Notes: generated by a model from the letters alone, not told the origin. A stretch of 64,000 nucleotides of DNA from Chitinophaga solisilvae (GCF_009928525.1 NZ_JAABOK010000007.1:124001-188000), one strand, 5' to 3'; positions 8,475 through 17,755 are shown, numbered from the stretch's first letter. Numbers and translations: made by a program.

Positions 8475-9587
8475 CTATTCAAATTGGTTCAATACCTTAT
8501 AGCCGGCATCTTTCAGGAGTTTTTCCCGCTTAAAGAGTTCTACGTCTGCCGCCACCATTTCCTTTACCAGCGCAGGCAGGTCATATTTAGGTTCCCATCC
8601 CAGTTTGGTTTTAGACTTGGTGGGGTCGCCTATCAGGAGTTCTACTTCGGTGGGGCGGAAATATCTTGGGTCTACTGCTACCAGCTCATCGCCGACTGTC
8701 AGGTGAGTATCTTTTATCTGCAGAGCTTTTACATATCCGATTTCCTCAACCCCGGTTCCTTTAAACGCAATCTCCACGCCAACTTCAGCAAAAGACATCG
8801 TGATAAACTCCCTTACGGTGGTGGTGATTCCGGTTGCGATGACGAAGTCTTCAGGAGTATCCTGTTGTAATATGCGCCACATAGCTTCCACATAGTCCTT
8901 GGCGTGTCCCCAGTCCCGTTTTGCATCCAGGTTTCCCATATAGAGTTTATCCTGCATGTTCAGAGATATTTTGGCAACTGCGCGGGTGATTTTGCGGGTT
9001 ACAAAGGTTTCTCCTCTCAGCGGGCTTTCATGGTTAAAGAGAATTCCATTGCAGGCGAACATATTGTAGGCTTCTCTGTAGTTAACAGTGATCCAGAAGG
9101 CATACATTTTGGCGACTGCATAGGGAGAGCGTGGATAAAACGGTGTTTTTTCAGATTGCGGCACTTCCTGTACGAGACCGTAGAGTTCTGAAGTAGAAGC
9201 CTGATATATTCTGGTTTTTTGTGTAAGTCCCAGTAATCTCACAGCTTCCAGTATACGAAGCGTACCTATTCCATCAACATCGGCCGTATATTCAGGAGCT
9301 TCAAAGCTTACCTGTACATGGCTCATGGCGCCCAGATTATATATTTCGTCGGGTTGTACTTCCTGAATAATCCGGATCAGGTTTGTTGAGTCTGACAGAT
9401 CCCCGTAATGTAGTTTAAAGTGTACATTCTTCTCATGAGGATCCTGATACAGGTGGTCAATTCTATCTGTATTGAAGAGAGAGCTTCTCCTTTTAATACC
9501 GTGTACTTCATAACCTTTCTTCAGCAGCAACTGGGCCAGGTAAGCACCATCCTGACCAGTAATACCTGTAATAAGCGCTTTTTTCAT
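8475..9587 (-). CDS. gmd: GDP-mannose 4,6-dehydratase
   Basis: A 370-residue extended SDR enzyme that converts GDP-D-mannose to GDP-4-dehydro-6-deoxy-D-mannose, the first committed step to GDP-L-fucose. It shows the cofactor motif ITGITGQDGAYLAQLLL, the family block VHGIKRRSSLFNTDRIDHLY, the catalytic YPRSPYAVAK and the substrate-binding stretch FNHESPLRGETFVTRKITRA, all characteristic of Gmd. Length is normal for bacterial Gmd. It is separated by one base from fcl and follows a 173-bp gap after the initiating transferase gene, so gmd-fcl may be partly independent of the rest of the locus. Confidence 0.96.
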   Translation of the reverse strand: MKKALITGITGQDGAYLAQLLLKKGYEVHGIKRRSSLFNTDRIDHLYQDPHEKNVHFKLHYGDLSDSTNLIRIIQEVQPDEIYNLGAMSHVQVSFEAPEYTADVDGIGTLRILEAVRLLGLTQKTRIYQASTSELYGLVQEVPQSEKTPFYPRSPYAVAKMYAFWITVNYREAYNMFACNGILFNHESPLRGETFVTRKITRAVAKISLNMQDKLYMGNLDAKRDWGHAKDYVEAMWRILQQDTPEDFVIATGITTTVREFITMSFAEVGVEIAFKGTGVEEIGYVKALQIKDTHLTVGDELVAVDPRYFRPTEVELLIGDPTKSKTKLGWEPKYDLPALVKEMVAADVELFKREKLLKDAGYKVLNQFE

Positions 9588-9679
9588 GCGATCGCTTTAG
9601 CGAAATTAATATATGAATTCCCCGGGAATATCCCTGATTCTGTCTGATTAGTTGGGATTCAACGGCTCAGAAAGAAAAA

Positions 9680-9720
9680 GCTATTTTCACACTGGAAAGA
9701 ATTTTCCCGGCAAAAATAGC
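9680..9720 (-). terminator. possible two-part hairpin between the sugar transferase and gmd
   Basis: An outer stem GCTATTTT/AAAATAGC encloses an inner GGAAA/TTTCC stem in the 173-bp gap. It could attenuate transcription between the initiating transferase gene and gmd. It is AT-rich and has no clear U-tract, so support is weak. Confidence 0.3.
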
Positions 9721-9760
9721 ATTAAAAAATTTAATCTGAAGAAGGTTCCTGGGATCAGAA

Positions 9761-10438
9761 TCAGGCAGTAACAGTCTTTAACGTATTTGCCGGTAGTGTT
9801 TTGAACATTTTATACGGCAGATCGCTTTCAGGGAATATAATTACCCAGATAGTCAGAAAAATGATTTTGAAATCGGTCAGAATACTTTTATGTTCCTGAT
9901 ACCATTCTTCCAATGCACCTTTGTAGGGCGCGATCACTTTCTGGTAAAACTCGTGGGGCTCCATGGAAGCCTGAGAGATCAGCTTTTCCTCATCCCTGAA
10001 AATAATAGATCCGATGCCAGTTATTCCTGGTTTTGAATTGTATACTATCTGCTGAATATGTTGAGGATAGGCATCAAAGGTGCGTTGTACAAGTGGCCTG
10101 GGCCCTACTACACTCATATTCCCAATGACTACATTTATTAACTGGGGGAGTTCATTAATTTTTGTCATCCTCAGAAACTTTCCAATACGGGTAACACGGG
10201 GGTCATTCCTGAGTGTGATGACTCCTGTACCTATATTAGGGCTATTTTTCAGCATAGTCGCGAACTTCCAAATATCAAAATACTGATTTTTATAACCTAT
10301 TCTCCGCTGGAAATAAAACACCTCTCCTTCAGCTGTAAACTTGAGTATAATACAGATGGGAATTAATACAGGTGATAAAATAATAATAGCGGTTAACGCA
10401 GCAATAAAATCGAAGACTCTCTTTATTATATTGTACAT
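9761..10438 (-). CDS. initiating sugar-phosphate transferase (PF02397, WbpL/PglC-like monotopic)
   Basis: A 225-residue polyprenyl-phosphate sugar-1-phosphate transferase. It has one N-terminal hydrophobic helix (about residues 8-32), then the family core: FYFQRRIGYKNQYFDIWKFA, TRIGKFLRMTKINELPQLIN and NMSVVGPRPL. The length and single membrane helix match the short PglC-like catalytic unit without the extra membrane domain of WbaP/WcaJ. It should load the first sugar phosphate onto undecaprenyl phosphate at the inner membrane. Two SDR enzymes immediately upstream (a 4,6-dehydratase-like and a 4-reductase-like protein) suggest the first sugar is a 6-deoxy-HexNAc such as QuiNAc or D-FucNAc, as in WbpM-WbpV-WbpL sets. 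That is inference from order. Confidence 0.9.
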   Translation of the reverse strand: MYNIIKRVFDFIAALTAIIILSPVLIPICIILKFTAEGEVFYFQRRIGYKNQYFDIWKFATMLKNSPNIGTGVITLRNDPRVTRIGKFLRMTKINELPQLINVVIGNMSVVGPRPLVQRTFDAYPQHIQQIVYNSKPGITGIGSIIFRDEEKLISQASMEPHEFYQKVIAPYKGALEEWYQEHKSILTDFKIIFLTIWVIIFPESDLPYKMFKTLPANTLKTVTA

Positions 10439-10449
10439 ATTGGCAATAA

Positions 10450-11661
10450 TTACATTCTTTGATCCAGATTTTTACCGGTTTCTATATGATGAAAGGTGGG
10501 AATAATACTGGTCAGTTCTGCAATAACTTTTTCTTTACTTAGATTTTCATTCAGAAAAAGCTGTTCGATTTTATTGATGATGGCCAGAATTTCTTCCATG
10601 GGCAATCGTTCTGCATTCTTGATGATACCAAGTTCATGAAATTTATCCATATCCAGTACTTCATCTTCCGTATAAAATTCCTCGAATGTTTTTTCTCCTG
10701 AAGTATCTGATTCAAAAAAGTATACCGGGTAGGATCCGGAGGTTGCATTTAAACTGGCAGCTTTTTCCTTAGCTTCGGCCTCTGAGGCACAATAATCCGG
10801 TTTATATCCCAGCGCAGCCAGATATTTTTCTGCAATCATAGAGAAGGTTTTCATATGCTCTTCTCCCAGTTTAGGAAAAAATATTTCTCCGTTATTACCC
10901 AGCATACAGGCAATAAGACAAAGCTCTCCTGCTTCCTGAGGGGAAACAAAATAACGTTTAATATTTCCGGGGCTGGATAATGGTTGTTTCTTTAATATAC
11001 GTTGGGTAAATCCAAATGGCAGACTGCCATTTGAAAACGCAACATTGGCGAATCTGGCTGTTGTAATTTTAAGTTTGGAAGCATAGGCCAGAATCAGATA
11101 TTCCATAATTTTCTTACTGGCCCCCATTACATTAACCGGATTGGCTGCTTTATCAGTAGATACACAGAAAAAATGTTGCGGTTTATATACAGTCAGCAAT
11201 TCTAACAGTCTTTTAGCCTTGATGACATTATTTCTTAGCATTGCCTCGATAGAATAAGGATCCTTCTCACTTCTCACATGTTTGTGTGCTGCAAAATTTG
11301 CGACGATATCAAAGGGTCCCTCCTTTGCAAGTATTTTCTCAAATACCGGATCACCGAAATCTATCGGGTAGGTTTTGATGTCAAATGAAGCCGGGAGTTC
11401 AAAGGAGCTACGGATATCTCTAACCAACTCCGTAAGACCATTCTCATCATTGTCGATTACATAGAGCTTACCAGGGTTAAAATGCAATGCTGCTTTAATA
11501 AATGAAGAGCCTATGGTACCGGCTCCGCCGATAACCATCATTGATTTCCCCCGCAAACGTTCATCCAGTAATTGTGCTGATTTATCCAGATCTTTTCTGA
11601 ATAAACTGCTTCTGCGTTCTGTGATTGCTTCTTCTATAAACTTATTAAGCTCGAAATGCAT
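10450..11661 (-). CDS. nucleotide-sugar dehydratase/epimerase, Polysacc_synt_2 family (CapD/WbpM-like catalytic unit)
   Basis: A 403-residue soluble SDR enzyme. About 40 N-terminal residues precede the cofactor motif MMVIGGAGTIGSSF. The family hallmark VSTDKAANPVNVMGASK with its lysine follows, plus RFANVAFSNGSLPFGF, as in UDP-GlcNAc 4,6-dehydratases of the FlaA1/CapD/WbpM group. It lacks the membrane domain of WbpM. The C-terminal 150 residues are longer than in FlaA1-like enzymes and end in a helical acidic region of unknown role. The likely product is a UDP-4-keto-6-deoxy-HexNAc passed to the neighbouring reductase. It lies 11 bases from the initiating transferase gene, so all three are probably translated from one mRNA. 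Confidence 0.8.
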   Translation of the reverse strand: MHFELNKFIEEAITERRSSLFRKDLDKSAQLLDERLRGKSMMVIGGAGTIGSSFIKAALHFNPGKLYVIDNDENGLTELVRDIRSSFELPASFDIKTYPIDFGDPVFEKILAKEGPFDIVANFAAHKHVRSEKDPYSIEAMLRNNVIKAKRLLELLTVYKPQHFFCVSTDKAANPVNVMGASKKIMEYLILAYASKLKITTARFANVAFSNGSLPFGFTQRILKKQPLSSPGNIKRYFVSPQEAGELCLIACMLGNNGEIFFPKLGEEHMKTFSMIAEKYLAALGYKPDYCASEAEAKEKAASLNATSGSYPVYFFESDTSGEKTFEEFYTEDEVLDMDKFHELGIIKNAERLPMEEILAIINKIEQLFLNENLSKEKVIAELTSIIPTFHHIETGKNLDQRM

Positions 11662-11704
11662 ATAGTAAATACTTTATTCTTAAGATAAGCGGGCATCAGC
11701 CTGG

Positions 11705-12628
11705 TTAAATAAACGATTTCAATGTATGGATCAGCCCTTCTCTGGCAGTCAAAGGAAATGGTTTATTCAAAGCGGCTTTGATTTTTTGGTTTGAAACCAT
11801 ATAATTAGTGGTAAGTTTTTGTAAATTCTCGCTATTAAGCGGTAAGCGTAACAAATCCCCCAATTTGGCCAAAAGATAAATTATTTTTGTGTTTATCTTC
11901 CAGATTTTTCCAGGTTTAGCAAAAACTTCACCCATCAGTGAAATTAACTCATTTGTAGATAGAACCTCATCATCTGACAGGTTATAAACGCCGGGCTGAA
12001 TATTTCCGAACAGTATTTCCCGTATTGTAAAGCAGAAGTTTTCAATCGATAAAAAAGAGCGTTTATTATTAAAACTACCTAAAGGATAAGGAATACCTTT
12101 CTTAACTATTCCAGCCAACAGGTTGAGATTGCCTTTATTTCCCGGGCCATGAATCATGCAGGGACGCAGCACATATACTTTCTTGCCGGGTGGCAGCACC
12201 GTGTCTATGAGATAATTTTCCGCTTTTAATTTGGATCTGCCGTAAGGTGTGGCTGGTGCAGGGCTGGTACTTTCAGTTAATGCTCCCGACGGCAAATCCG
12301 CTATCGCTTTTACCGAACTGATGTAAATGAAAATATTCGCTGAAGAAACTAAAAATTGTTCAAACAACTTACGGGTCAGTTCGTAATTTACTTCAAAATA
12401 AGCTTCTTCCTCTGCAGTATTTTTCAGATCATGCGCTTTTCCGGCAAGGTGTACAATAGCATCATAAAGAGGAGCTTCATTAATAAAAGAGGATAAAGTT
12501 ACCTGATTACCTTGTTGCGGATCAATAGTCCGCATTACTTTTATCAGCTTTATGCTATCGTATGGTTGCAGATACTGTGTAAGATTTTGTCCGGCAAATC
12601 CGTTCGCACCGGTAATAGCCACTTTCAT
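11705..12628 (-). CDS. NAD-dependent epimerase/4-keto-reductase (WbpV-like SDR)
   Basis: A 307-residue extended SDR. It opens with KVAITGANGFAGQNLTQYL (nucleotide-binding GxxGxxG), has the structural IVHLAGKAHDLKN, a serine-rich FIYISSVKAI and the catalytic YGRSK. These features resemble WbpV/WbcO-like UDP-4-keto-HexNAc reductases, which form UDP-QuiNAc or UDP-FucNAc after a 4,6-dehydratase. The adjacent dehydratase-like gene and the initiating transferase support that reading. The general epimerase fold is certain; the exact reaction is not. Confidence 0.75.
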   Translation of the reverse strand: MKVAITGANGFAGQNLTQYLQPYDSIKLIKVMRTIDPQQGNQVTLSSFINEAPLYDAIVHLAGKAHDLKNTAEEEAYFEVNYELTRKLFEQFLVSSANIFIYISSVKAIADLPSGALTESTSPAPATPYGRSKLKAENYLIDTVLPPGKKVYVLRPCMIHGPGNKGNLNLLAGIVKKGIPYPLGSFNNKRSFLSIENFCFTIREILFGNIQPGVYNLSDDEVLSTNELISLMGEVFAKPGKIWKINTKIIYLLAKLGDLLRLPLNSENLQKLTTNYMVSNQKIKAALNKPFPLTAREGLIHTLKSFI

Positions 12629-12647
12629 AGCGCAGTTATTTTATCAC

Positions 12648-13877
12648 TTAACACAACGAGTTAATCAGCTGATGGTATTTCAATGCCACAGCTTCCTTGG
12701 AATAATTCTGTTCCACAAACACTCTTCCCCTGTTGCCTTCTTCCTGGAGCAGGTTCTTTTCTTCATATGCTTTCAGTACTGCTGCTGCATATGCTTCATT
12801 ATCATCTAGTGGGACTACCCTACGGCAATCTGCTTTCTTAAGAAAACAACCTAATGGAGAGTTATCTCCTGTGGAAACGATAACAGGTCTGGCAGAAGAT
12901 AAAATACTGTAGATCTTTGAAGGGAATCCTTCTGCGTCAGTGCCTGCATTCATAACAATAGTATGTACATCCGCGGCTGCGTTAATCTGCGGCATTAATT
13001 CCCTGGGTTGATAATCCAATAAGAGAATATTCTCCAGTTGCTTTGCTGCAATTGTTTCTTTCAGCCAGGGTTTCATCACTCCGTCTCCAAGAATCAGAAA
13101 CACGACAGGCAGATGACGCAATTTTTCGGCAGCAAATACAATCGGGTTCCAGTTTTGCGCATAGCCTATATTACCGGCATAGGTAATAACAAATTTATCA
13201 TCCAGCCCATACTGCGCCGAAAATGAATTATGACGTTCTCCGGGAACATATAAGGTAGTGTCTACAAAGTTGGGAATAATGGAAAGCTTCTGCTGATCTA
13301 CTATTCTGGGTTTAATAATACCGGAAAATTTATCATCAATAGTAACTACGGCAGCACTTCTATTGTATACATACCGTTCAACGGATTTCAATACTTTTAT
13401 CATGAAACCGTTTTTCAGTACTCCCTGGTTAATGGCAAAGTCCGGATAAATCTCCTGTACATTATAAATAGCCTTTCCTCCCTTCAGCCGGGCAAGAAAG
13501 CAGGAAATAACGCCGATGGTTAACGGAGGAGAAGGCGCCAGTACAATATCAAACTTCCTGATAAAAAAAGTGCTGCAAAGTGTCAGTATATGAAATTTAA
13601 CAAAATCCACCATTCTTTTCAGCACAAACTTGGATTTGGTCATGGGTATATGATAAACGGGAACGCCGTCATATATACTTTGGTAGAAGAACAGATTTTT
13701 TCTTTTCAGTGGTTGTTTCTGAATATCAGACGGAATAATATTATAATGAGGCGTCGTTGTAATCACCTCTATTTCATGTCCGAGTTTTTTCAGTTCAGAA
13801 ACCAGGTCGGCATACAAGTAAGCCGTGGAAACGCCATCCGGTTTAAAAATTAAAGAATGAATCAGTATTCTTGCCAC
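12648..13877 (-). CDS. glycosyltransferase family 4, WbuB-like (putative L-FucNAc/L-FucNAm transferase)
   Basis: A 409-residue GT-B transferase. The N-terminal ARILIHSLIFKPDGVSTAY and the early GHEIEVITTTPHYN are typical of WbuB/WcaI-like GT4 enzymes. The C-terminal donor site shows VITYAGNIGYAQNW, FLILGDG and an E-x7-E type region (GTDAEGFPSKIYSILSSARP). The start is a GTG directly before the conserved ARILIHS; no better ATG exists. It sits next to the L-FucNAc synthesis genes, the same association as fnlABC-wbuB in enterobacterial O-antigen clusters. Transfer of the L-FucNAc-derived sugar is therefore the best guess. It acts at the cytoplasmic face of the inner membrane on the lipid-linked repeat unit. 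Confidence 0.85.
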   Translation of the reverse strand: MARILIHSLIFKPDGVSTAYLYADLVSELKKLGHEIEVITTTPHYNIIPSDIQKQPLKRKNLFFYQSIYDGVPVYHIPMTKSKFVLKRMVDFVKFHILTLCSTFFIRKFDIVLAPSPPLTIGVISCFLARLKGGKAIYNVQEIYPDFAINQGVLKNGFMIKVLKSVERYVYNRSAAVVTIDDKFSGIIKPRIVDQQKLSIIPNFVDTTLYVPGERHNSFSAQYGLDDKFVITYAGNIGYAQNWNPIVFAAEKLRHLPVVFLILGDGVMKPWLKETIAAKQLENILLLDYQPRELMPQINAAADVHTIVMNAGTDAEGFPSKIYSILSSARPVIVSTGDNSPLGCFLKKADCRRVVPLDDNEAYAAAVLKAYEEKNLLQEEGNRGRVFVEQNYSKEAVALKYHQLINSLC

Positions 13878-13891
13878 AATTATCAGTTTAA

Positions 13892-15031
13892 TTAAATGCC
13901 TTCACTCCAGACAACTCTTTTTACGTAATCAGTATAGGACAGGATAATCCGCACCATTTTATCAGATACATTGGGCATGCTGTAATCGCCAACCAGTCTG
14001 AATTGCCTTTGGTTTCTGTCCAGTATTTCCAATTGTTTTAATCCCTGCAAGATACGTTCAGAATTTAAACCTACCATCATTACAGCGGTTTCTTCCATTG
14101 CTTCCGGACGTTCATGCGCATCTCTGATGTTTAAAGCTGGAAAATTCAGAACAGATGATTCTTCTGAGATAGTTCCGCTGTCCGAGAGTACAGCAAATGA
14201 GTTTATCTGCAAAGCATTATAGTCGGAAAAGCCCATAGGTTTGAGGAATCTGACTTCCGGGTGTACCTTGATATTCTTTGCATCAATCATTTTCTGGGTC
14301 CTGGGATGAGTGCTGACAATGATGGGGAAGCCATAATTCTCTGCAATCTGATTAAGACTTTCAATAAGGGCATTGAATTTCTTTTCATTATTAATGTTCT
14401 CTTCCCTATGTGCAGACACTACAAAAAACTTATGTTTTTCGAGTTGCAGCCGGGTGAGTATATCGGACGTATTAATTTGCGGAAGGTAATGAGACAATAC
14501 CTCAAACATCGGAGATCCGGTTTTGATAATTCTGTCAGCAGGTAATCCTTCCCTGAGCAGGTACTCTCTTGCAATATCGCTATAAGTGAGATTGATATCT
14601 GCAATATGATCTACAATTTTCCTGTTTGTTTCTTCTGGCACACGCTGATCAAAACATCTGTTTCCTGCTTCCATATGGAAAATGGGAATATGCCGTTTTT
14701 TGGCAGGAATGGCACAGAGGCAGGAGTTAGTATCCCCAAGTACCAGGAATGCATCCGGTTTTTCAGTTTCCAGCAGGGGATCAATTTTAATCAGGATCTG
14801 CCCGATCGTTTCGGTTGCGGTGGCACCTGCAGCATTCAGGAAAAAGTCTGGTTTACGGATTTGGAGATCATCGAAAAAGATCTGGTTCAGTTCATAATCA
14901 TAATTCTGACCTGTATGTACAATGAGGTGATCTATGGCAGGTGATTCATCCAGTTTTGCCATTACACGCGCCAATCTTATAATTTCCGGGCGTGTGCCGA
15001 CTACTGTCATTACTTTAAGTTTTGATTTCAT
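13892..15031 (-). CDS. fnlC: UDP-N-acetyl-L-fucosamine synthase (C2 epimerase, FnlC/CapG/WbjD type)
   Basis: A 379-residue non-hydrolysing UDP-HexNAc 2-epimerase relative that completes UDP-L-FucNAc synthesis from UDP-L-PneNAc. Motifs: VVGTRPEIIRLARVM, HTGQNYDYELNQIFF, LGDTNSCLCA, HMEAGNRCFDQRVPEETNR and a C-terminal SDSGTISEESS. The HMEAGNRCFD block is characteristic of the CapG/FnlC branch; ordinary WecB enzymes such as the paralogue further upstream read HYEAGLRS or similar. It follows the FnlB-like gene by 44 bases in the pathway order A-B-C seen in other bacteria. Confidence 0.92.
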   Translation of the reverse strand: MKSKLKVMTVVGTRPEIIRLARVMAKLDESPAIDHLIVHTGQNYDYELNQIFFDDLQIRKPDFFLNAAGATATETIGQILIKIDPLLETEKPDAFLVLGDTNSCLCAIPAKKRHIPIFHMEAGNRCFDQRVPEETNRKIVDHIADINLTYSDIAREYLLREGLPADRIIKTGSPMFEVLSHYLPQINTSDILTRLQLEKHKFFVVSAHREENINNEKKFNALIESLNQIAENYGFPIIVSTHPRTQKMIDAKNIKVHPEVRFLKPMGFSDYNALQINSFAVLSDSGTISEESSVLNFPALNIRDAHERPEAMEETAVMMVGLNSERILQGLKQLEILDRNQRQFRLVGDYSMPNVSDKMVRIILSYTDYVKRVVWSEGI

Positions 15032-15075
15032 GCTTTATTAGTTATCGCCAGTTAAATCTTTTACTTTCAGATTAC

Positions 15076-16194
15076 CTATACTATTTCCATATAGGTATCA
15101 GGATCAGCTGCATCAAAAAATTCATTGATCCAGAATATAGTAAAAAGCTCTTCTGTTCCTATATTCCGGATATTATGGGTATACCAGACAGGCATATCAA
15201 CGTAGGCAGGTTCATTTCCGGAAAGATAGAAATCGAGTACTTCGTCGGTTCCAATGCGCCTGAGTTGTATTAAAGCTTCTCCTTTTATTACTGCAAAGCG
15301 TTCGATCTTACGGGTATGAAAGTGATTTCCTCTGGTAATACCCGGCACTGTGGTGGAGTAAGATACCTGACCGCCTGTATTCAGACGTATGACTTCCACA
15401 AAAGCTCCTCTGGGATCTGTATGTTGTTTGAATTTTACCGGAAAATACTTCGGTATATCCATATAACAACGAAATGTATTAAACAGGTTCCGCTCGAAAT
15501 TGTTATGAAGGGCGGGTATCACACCATTCAACTGATACTCTTTGTGATATGTCTGCAGGAGTGCCAGTATTTCAGAAACCCTTGCCTTATGGGTAAAGGG
15601 CACCTCTAATGATGCTGCTGTGGTTTTGTTTCTGATAACTGACAGGATAACATCAATCAGCTCGCCAACATAAATCAGTTTCAGTTCTCCATCTATCTCA
15701 ATTACCGGGATTTCATCATGAGAAATCTGATGACAGAAAGTAGCCACAACTGAATTATAGTAGGGGTTTCCAAATGGTCCGAAGACGTTGGGGATAATCA
15801 GCCCGGCGAAGCTGCCTCCATTTTCTTCAACCGCGGCTGCCAGCGCATTTCTACCCGTTAGTTTTGATTTCCCATAAAGATTATCTCTTTCTTCCTGGGT
15901 AGAAGAAGAAAATATCACCTGTGTTTTTTTATAACACCGGCGTAACGAAGCAGTCAGCTTGTTAACGAGATCCACATTGGTATTATAGATTGTCTGCGGA
16001 TCATTATGTCTGTTCAAGGCTGCAAGGTGGACAATTACATCACAGGTTGCAATGAAGTGATCCATTTGTGTATCATCGCTGAAATATTCCTTTTTAAATT
16101 CGATTCTCTCAAATTCTTCCTGGTAAAGGCCCAGCGTATTGTACAGGTGTTTTCCAATAAAGCCGGTCTGGCCGGTGATCCCAACTTTCAACAT
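15076..16194 (-). CDS. fnlB: UDP-2-acetamido-2,6-dideoxy-beta-L-talose-forming reductase with C-terminal cupin (FnlB/CapF/WbjC)
   Basis: A 372-residue bifunctional protein. Residues 1-245 form an SDR domain (KVGITGQTGFIGKHLYNTL; YGKSKLTGRN carrying the catalytic Tyr and Lys). Residues about 250-372 form an RmlC-like cupin (HTDPRGAFVEVIR, TRGNHFHTRKIERFAVIKG). In CapF the cupin catalyses C3 epimerisation and the SDR domain reduces C4, the middle steps of UDP-L-FucNAc synthesis. The architecture and length match CapF well. It lies between the cupin gene and fnlC. Confidence 0.92.
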   Translation of the reverse strand: MLKVGITGQTGFIGKHLYNTLGLYQEEFERIEFKKEYFSDDTQMDHFIATCDVIVHLAALNRHNDPQTIYNTNVDLVNKLTASLRRCYKKTQVIFSSSTQEERDNLYGKSKLTGRNALAAAVEENGGSFAGLIIPNVFGPFGNPYYNSVVATFCHQISHDEIPVIEIDGELKLIYVGELIDVILSVIRNKTTAASLEVPFTHKARVSEILALLQTYHKEYQLNGVIPALHNNFERNLFNTFRCYMDIPKYFPVKFKQHTDPRGAFVEVIRLNTGGQVSYSTTVPGITRGNHFHTRKIERFAVIKGEALIQLRRIGTDEVLDFYLSGNEPAYVDMPVWYTHNIRNIGTEELFTIFWINEFFDAADPDTYMEIV

Positions 16195-16223
16195 AATAAT
16201 CTTTTAAACCGGAGTAAATAGGT

Positions 16224-16655
16224 TTACTGCCAGGTATGCCATAACTGCTGATCAAATCTGAAATCATCATCTGCGGACTCCTGCAGAGACAGGTTGGAGT
16301 AGACGATCATTCTGGAATGAGGAGCTATGGCCTTGAAGCCTGAAGCGTATCCTCCCGGGATATGCAATACCTGACTCACAGCAGCAGACAGTTTGAATAG
16401 CTGTACTGGTAGGCGGGGAGAAGGAGCTATCCAGTTATCGGGGTTGACTAATGCAATCTCGAAGCTTCCTTCCAGTACTACAAACCATTTCTGTTCTATC
16501 TGATGTCCTTGCCAGGCACGTATTACCGTTGTATCCGGATGATAAATAGTATAAAAACGTTTAACAGGAGACATATCAAAGTCATTGATAAAAGAAACAA
16601 TACCTCTTTTATCTTCATGTTTACCTCCCATAATAACTGCTGGTTGTAGCATCAT
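16224..16655 (-). CDS. RmlC-like cupin, putative sugar epimerase/isomerase accessory
   Basis: A 143-residue single-domain cupin. Recognisable parts are a KRGIVSFINDF start, a central GHQIEQKWFVVLEGSFEIALV strand pair, and HIPGGYASGFKAIAPHSRMIVYSN near the end. These resemble dTDP-4-keto-rhamnose 3,5-epimerase and WxcM/FdtA-type sugar 3,4-ketoisomerases. It is inserted between fnlA (2 bases away) and fnlB, so it is translated with them. FnlB already has a C3-epimerising cupin, so this extra protein may serve another keto-sugar, for example that of the VioA-like aminotransferase, or regulate carbon flow. The role is not resolved by sequence. Confidence 0.7.
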   Translation of the reverse strand: MMLQPAVIMGGKHEDKRGIVSFINDFDMSPVKRFYTIYHPDTTVIRAWQGHQIEQKWFVVLEGSFEIALVNPDNWIAPSPRLPVQLFKLSAAVSQVLHIPGGYASGFKAIAPHSRMIVYSNLSLQESADDDFRFDQQLWHTWQ

Positions 16656-16657
16656 GA

Positions 16658-17698
16658 TCAGTCAGGATATTGCACAATGTTAGTTTCTCCCAGAACTTCC
16701 CTACGGATGAGCGGCAATTTAAGCAACAGATTCTTCATGCCTTCAACATCCAGTCGGGTAGTATTATGGGAATGGTATTCGTCATGCATACTTACTGCTA
16801 CTTCTCCTTCGGAGAAATACTGAGCATAGTTCAGGTCACGGTTATCTGCCGGAATACGGTAATAGTTACCCACATCCACCGCTTTTACCATATCTTCCCT
16901 GTTCACAAGGGTTTCGTAAAGTTTCTCGCCATGTCTGGTACCTATTACTCTGATTTCATGCTTTACATCATATAACTCCATGATAGCCTTGGCAAGGGTT
17001 TCCACTGTGGCTCCGGGAGATTTTTGCACGAAGAGATCACCTTGTCTGCCGTTTTCAAAGGCGAAAAGTACCAGATCTACAGCATCTTCCAGGGTCATCA
17101 TAAAGCGGGTCATATTGGGATCTGTGACAGTCAATGGCTGACCTGCTTTGATTTGTTCGATAAACAGGGGTATTACAGAACCGCGGGATGCCATTACGTT
17201 GCCATAACGGGTCCCGCAGAATATTGTTTTAGTATCATCCAGGTTTCTGGATTTGGCGACCATAACTTTTTCCATCAGGGCTTTTGACATTCCCATGGCG
17301 TTGATGGGGTAGGCAGCTTTGTCGGTACTCAGTACCACAGCACGCTTAACCCCATATTTTTCAGCAGCAGTGAGTACATTCTCAGTACCGAGGATATTGG
17401 TTTTAACTGCTTCTAAGGGAAAAAATTCGCAAGAGGGTACCTGTTTTAAAGCAGCAGCATGAAAAATATAGTCTACACCTTTAACAGCAGTATCAACACT
17501 TGCAGCATCTCTCACATCACCGATATAGAATTTGATCCTGGGATTATTCAGCCTTTTTCTCATATCGTCTTGCTTCTTCTCATCGCGGCTGAAAATCCGG
17601 ATTTCCTTAAAATGTTCCGTATTCAGAAAACGTTGCAGTACGGCATTTCCAAATGATCCTGTTCCTCCTGTAATAAGTAATGTTTTCTCTTTAATCAT
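16658..17698 (-). CDS. fnlA: UDP-N-acetylglucosamine 4,6-dehydratase/5-epimerase (FnlA/CapE/WbjB)
   Basis: A 346-residue SDR enzyme that starts UDP-L-FucNAc synthesis by inverting 4,6-dehydration and further epimerisation of UDP-GlcNAc. Diagnostic sequence: LLITGGTGSFGNAVLQRFL, FSRDEKKQDDMRKRL, HAAALKQVPSCEFFPLEAVK and STDKAAYPINAMGMSKALME, all typical of CapE/FnlA. Length is as expected. The stop is two bases from the cupin gene. A 57-base gap separates its start from the HisF-like gene, so the fnl genes and the amidotransferase genes form consecutive blocks of one transcript. Confidence 0.94.
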   Translation of the reverse strand: MIKEKTLLITGGTGSFGNAVLQRFLNTEHFKEIRIFSRDEKKQDDMRKRLNNPRIKFYIGDVRDAASVDTAVKGVDYIFHAAALKQVPSCEFFPLEAVKTNILGTENVLTAAEKYGVKRAVVLSTDKAAYPINAMGMSKALMEKVMVAKSRNLDDTKTIFCGTRYGNVMASRGSVIPLFIEQIKAGQPLTVTDPNMTRFMMTLEDAVDLVLFAFENGRQGDLFVQKSPGATVETLAKAIMELYDVKHEIRVIGTRHGEKLYETLVNREDMVKAVDVGNYYRIPADNRDLNYAQYFSEGEVAVSMHDEYHSHNTTRLDVEGMKNLLLKLPLIRREVLGETNIVQYPD

Positions 17699-17755
17699 AA
17701 TTTTGAATTAACATGCAAAATTAACAGCTGAATCAGCCATGAGCGCGCTTGCCCC

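Noticed and set aside
7538..8482. A longer fcl starting at an upstream TTG
   Set aside because: The extension overlaps gmd and the ATG one base after the gmd stop directly precedes the conserved domain.
10450..11661. Assigning this SDR enzyme as WbpM/CapD with a membrane domain
   Set aside because: There are no N-terminal membrane helices; only the catalytic unit is present.
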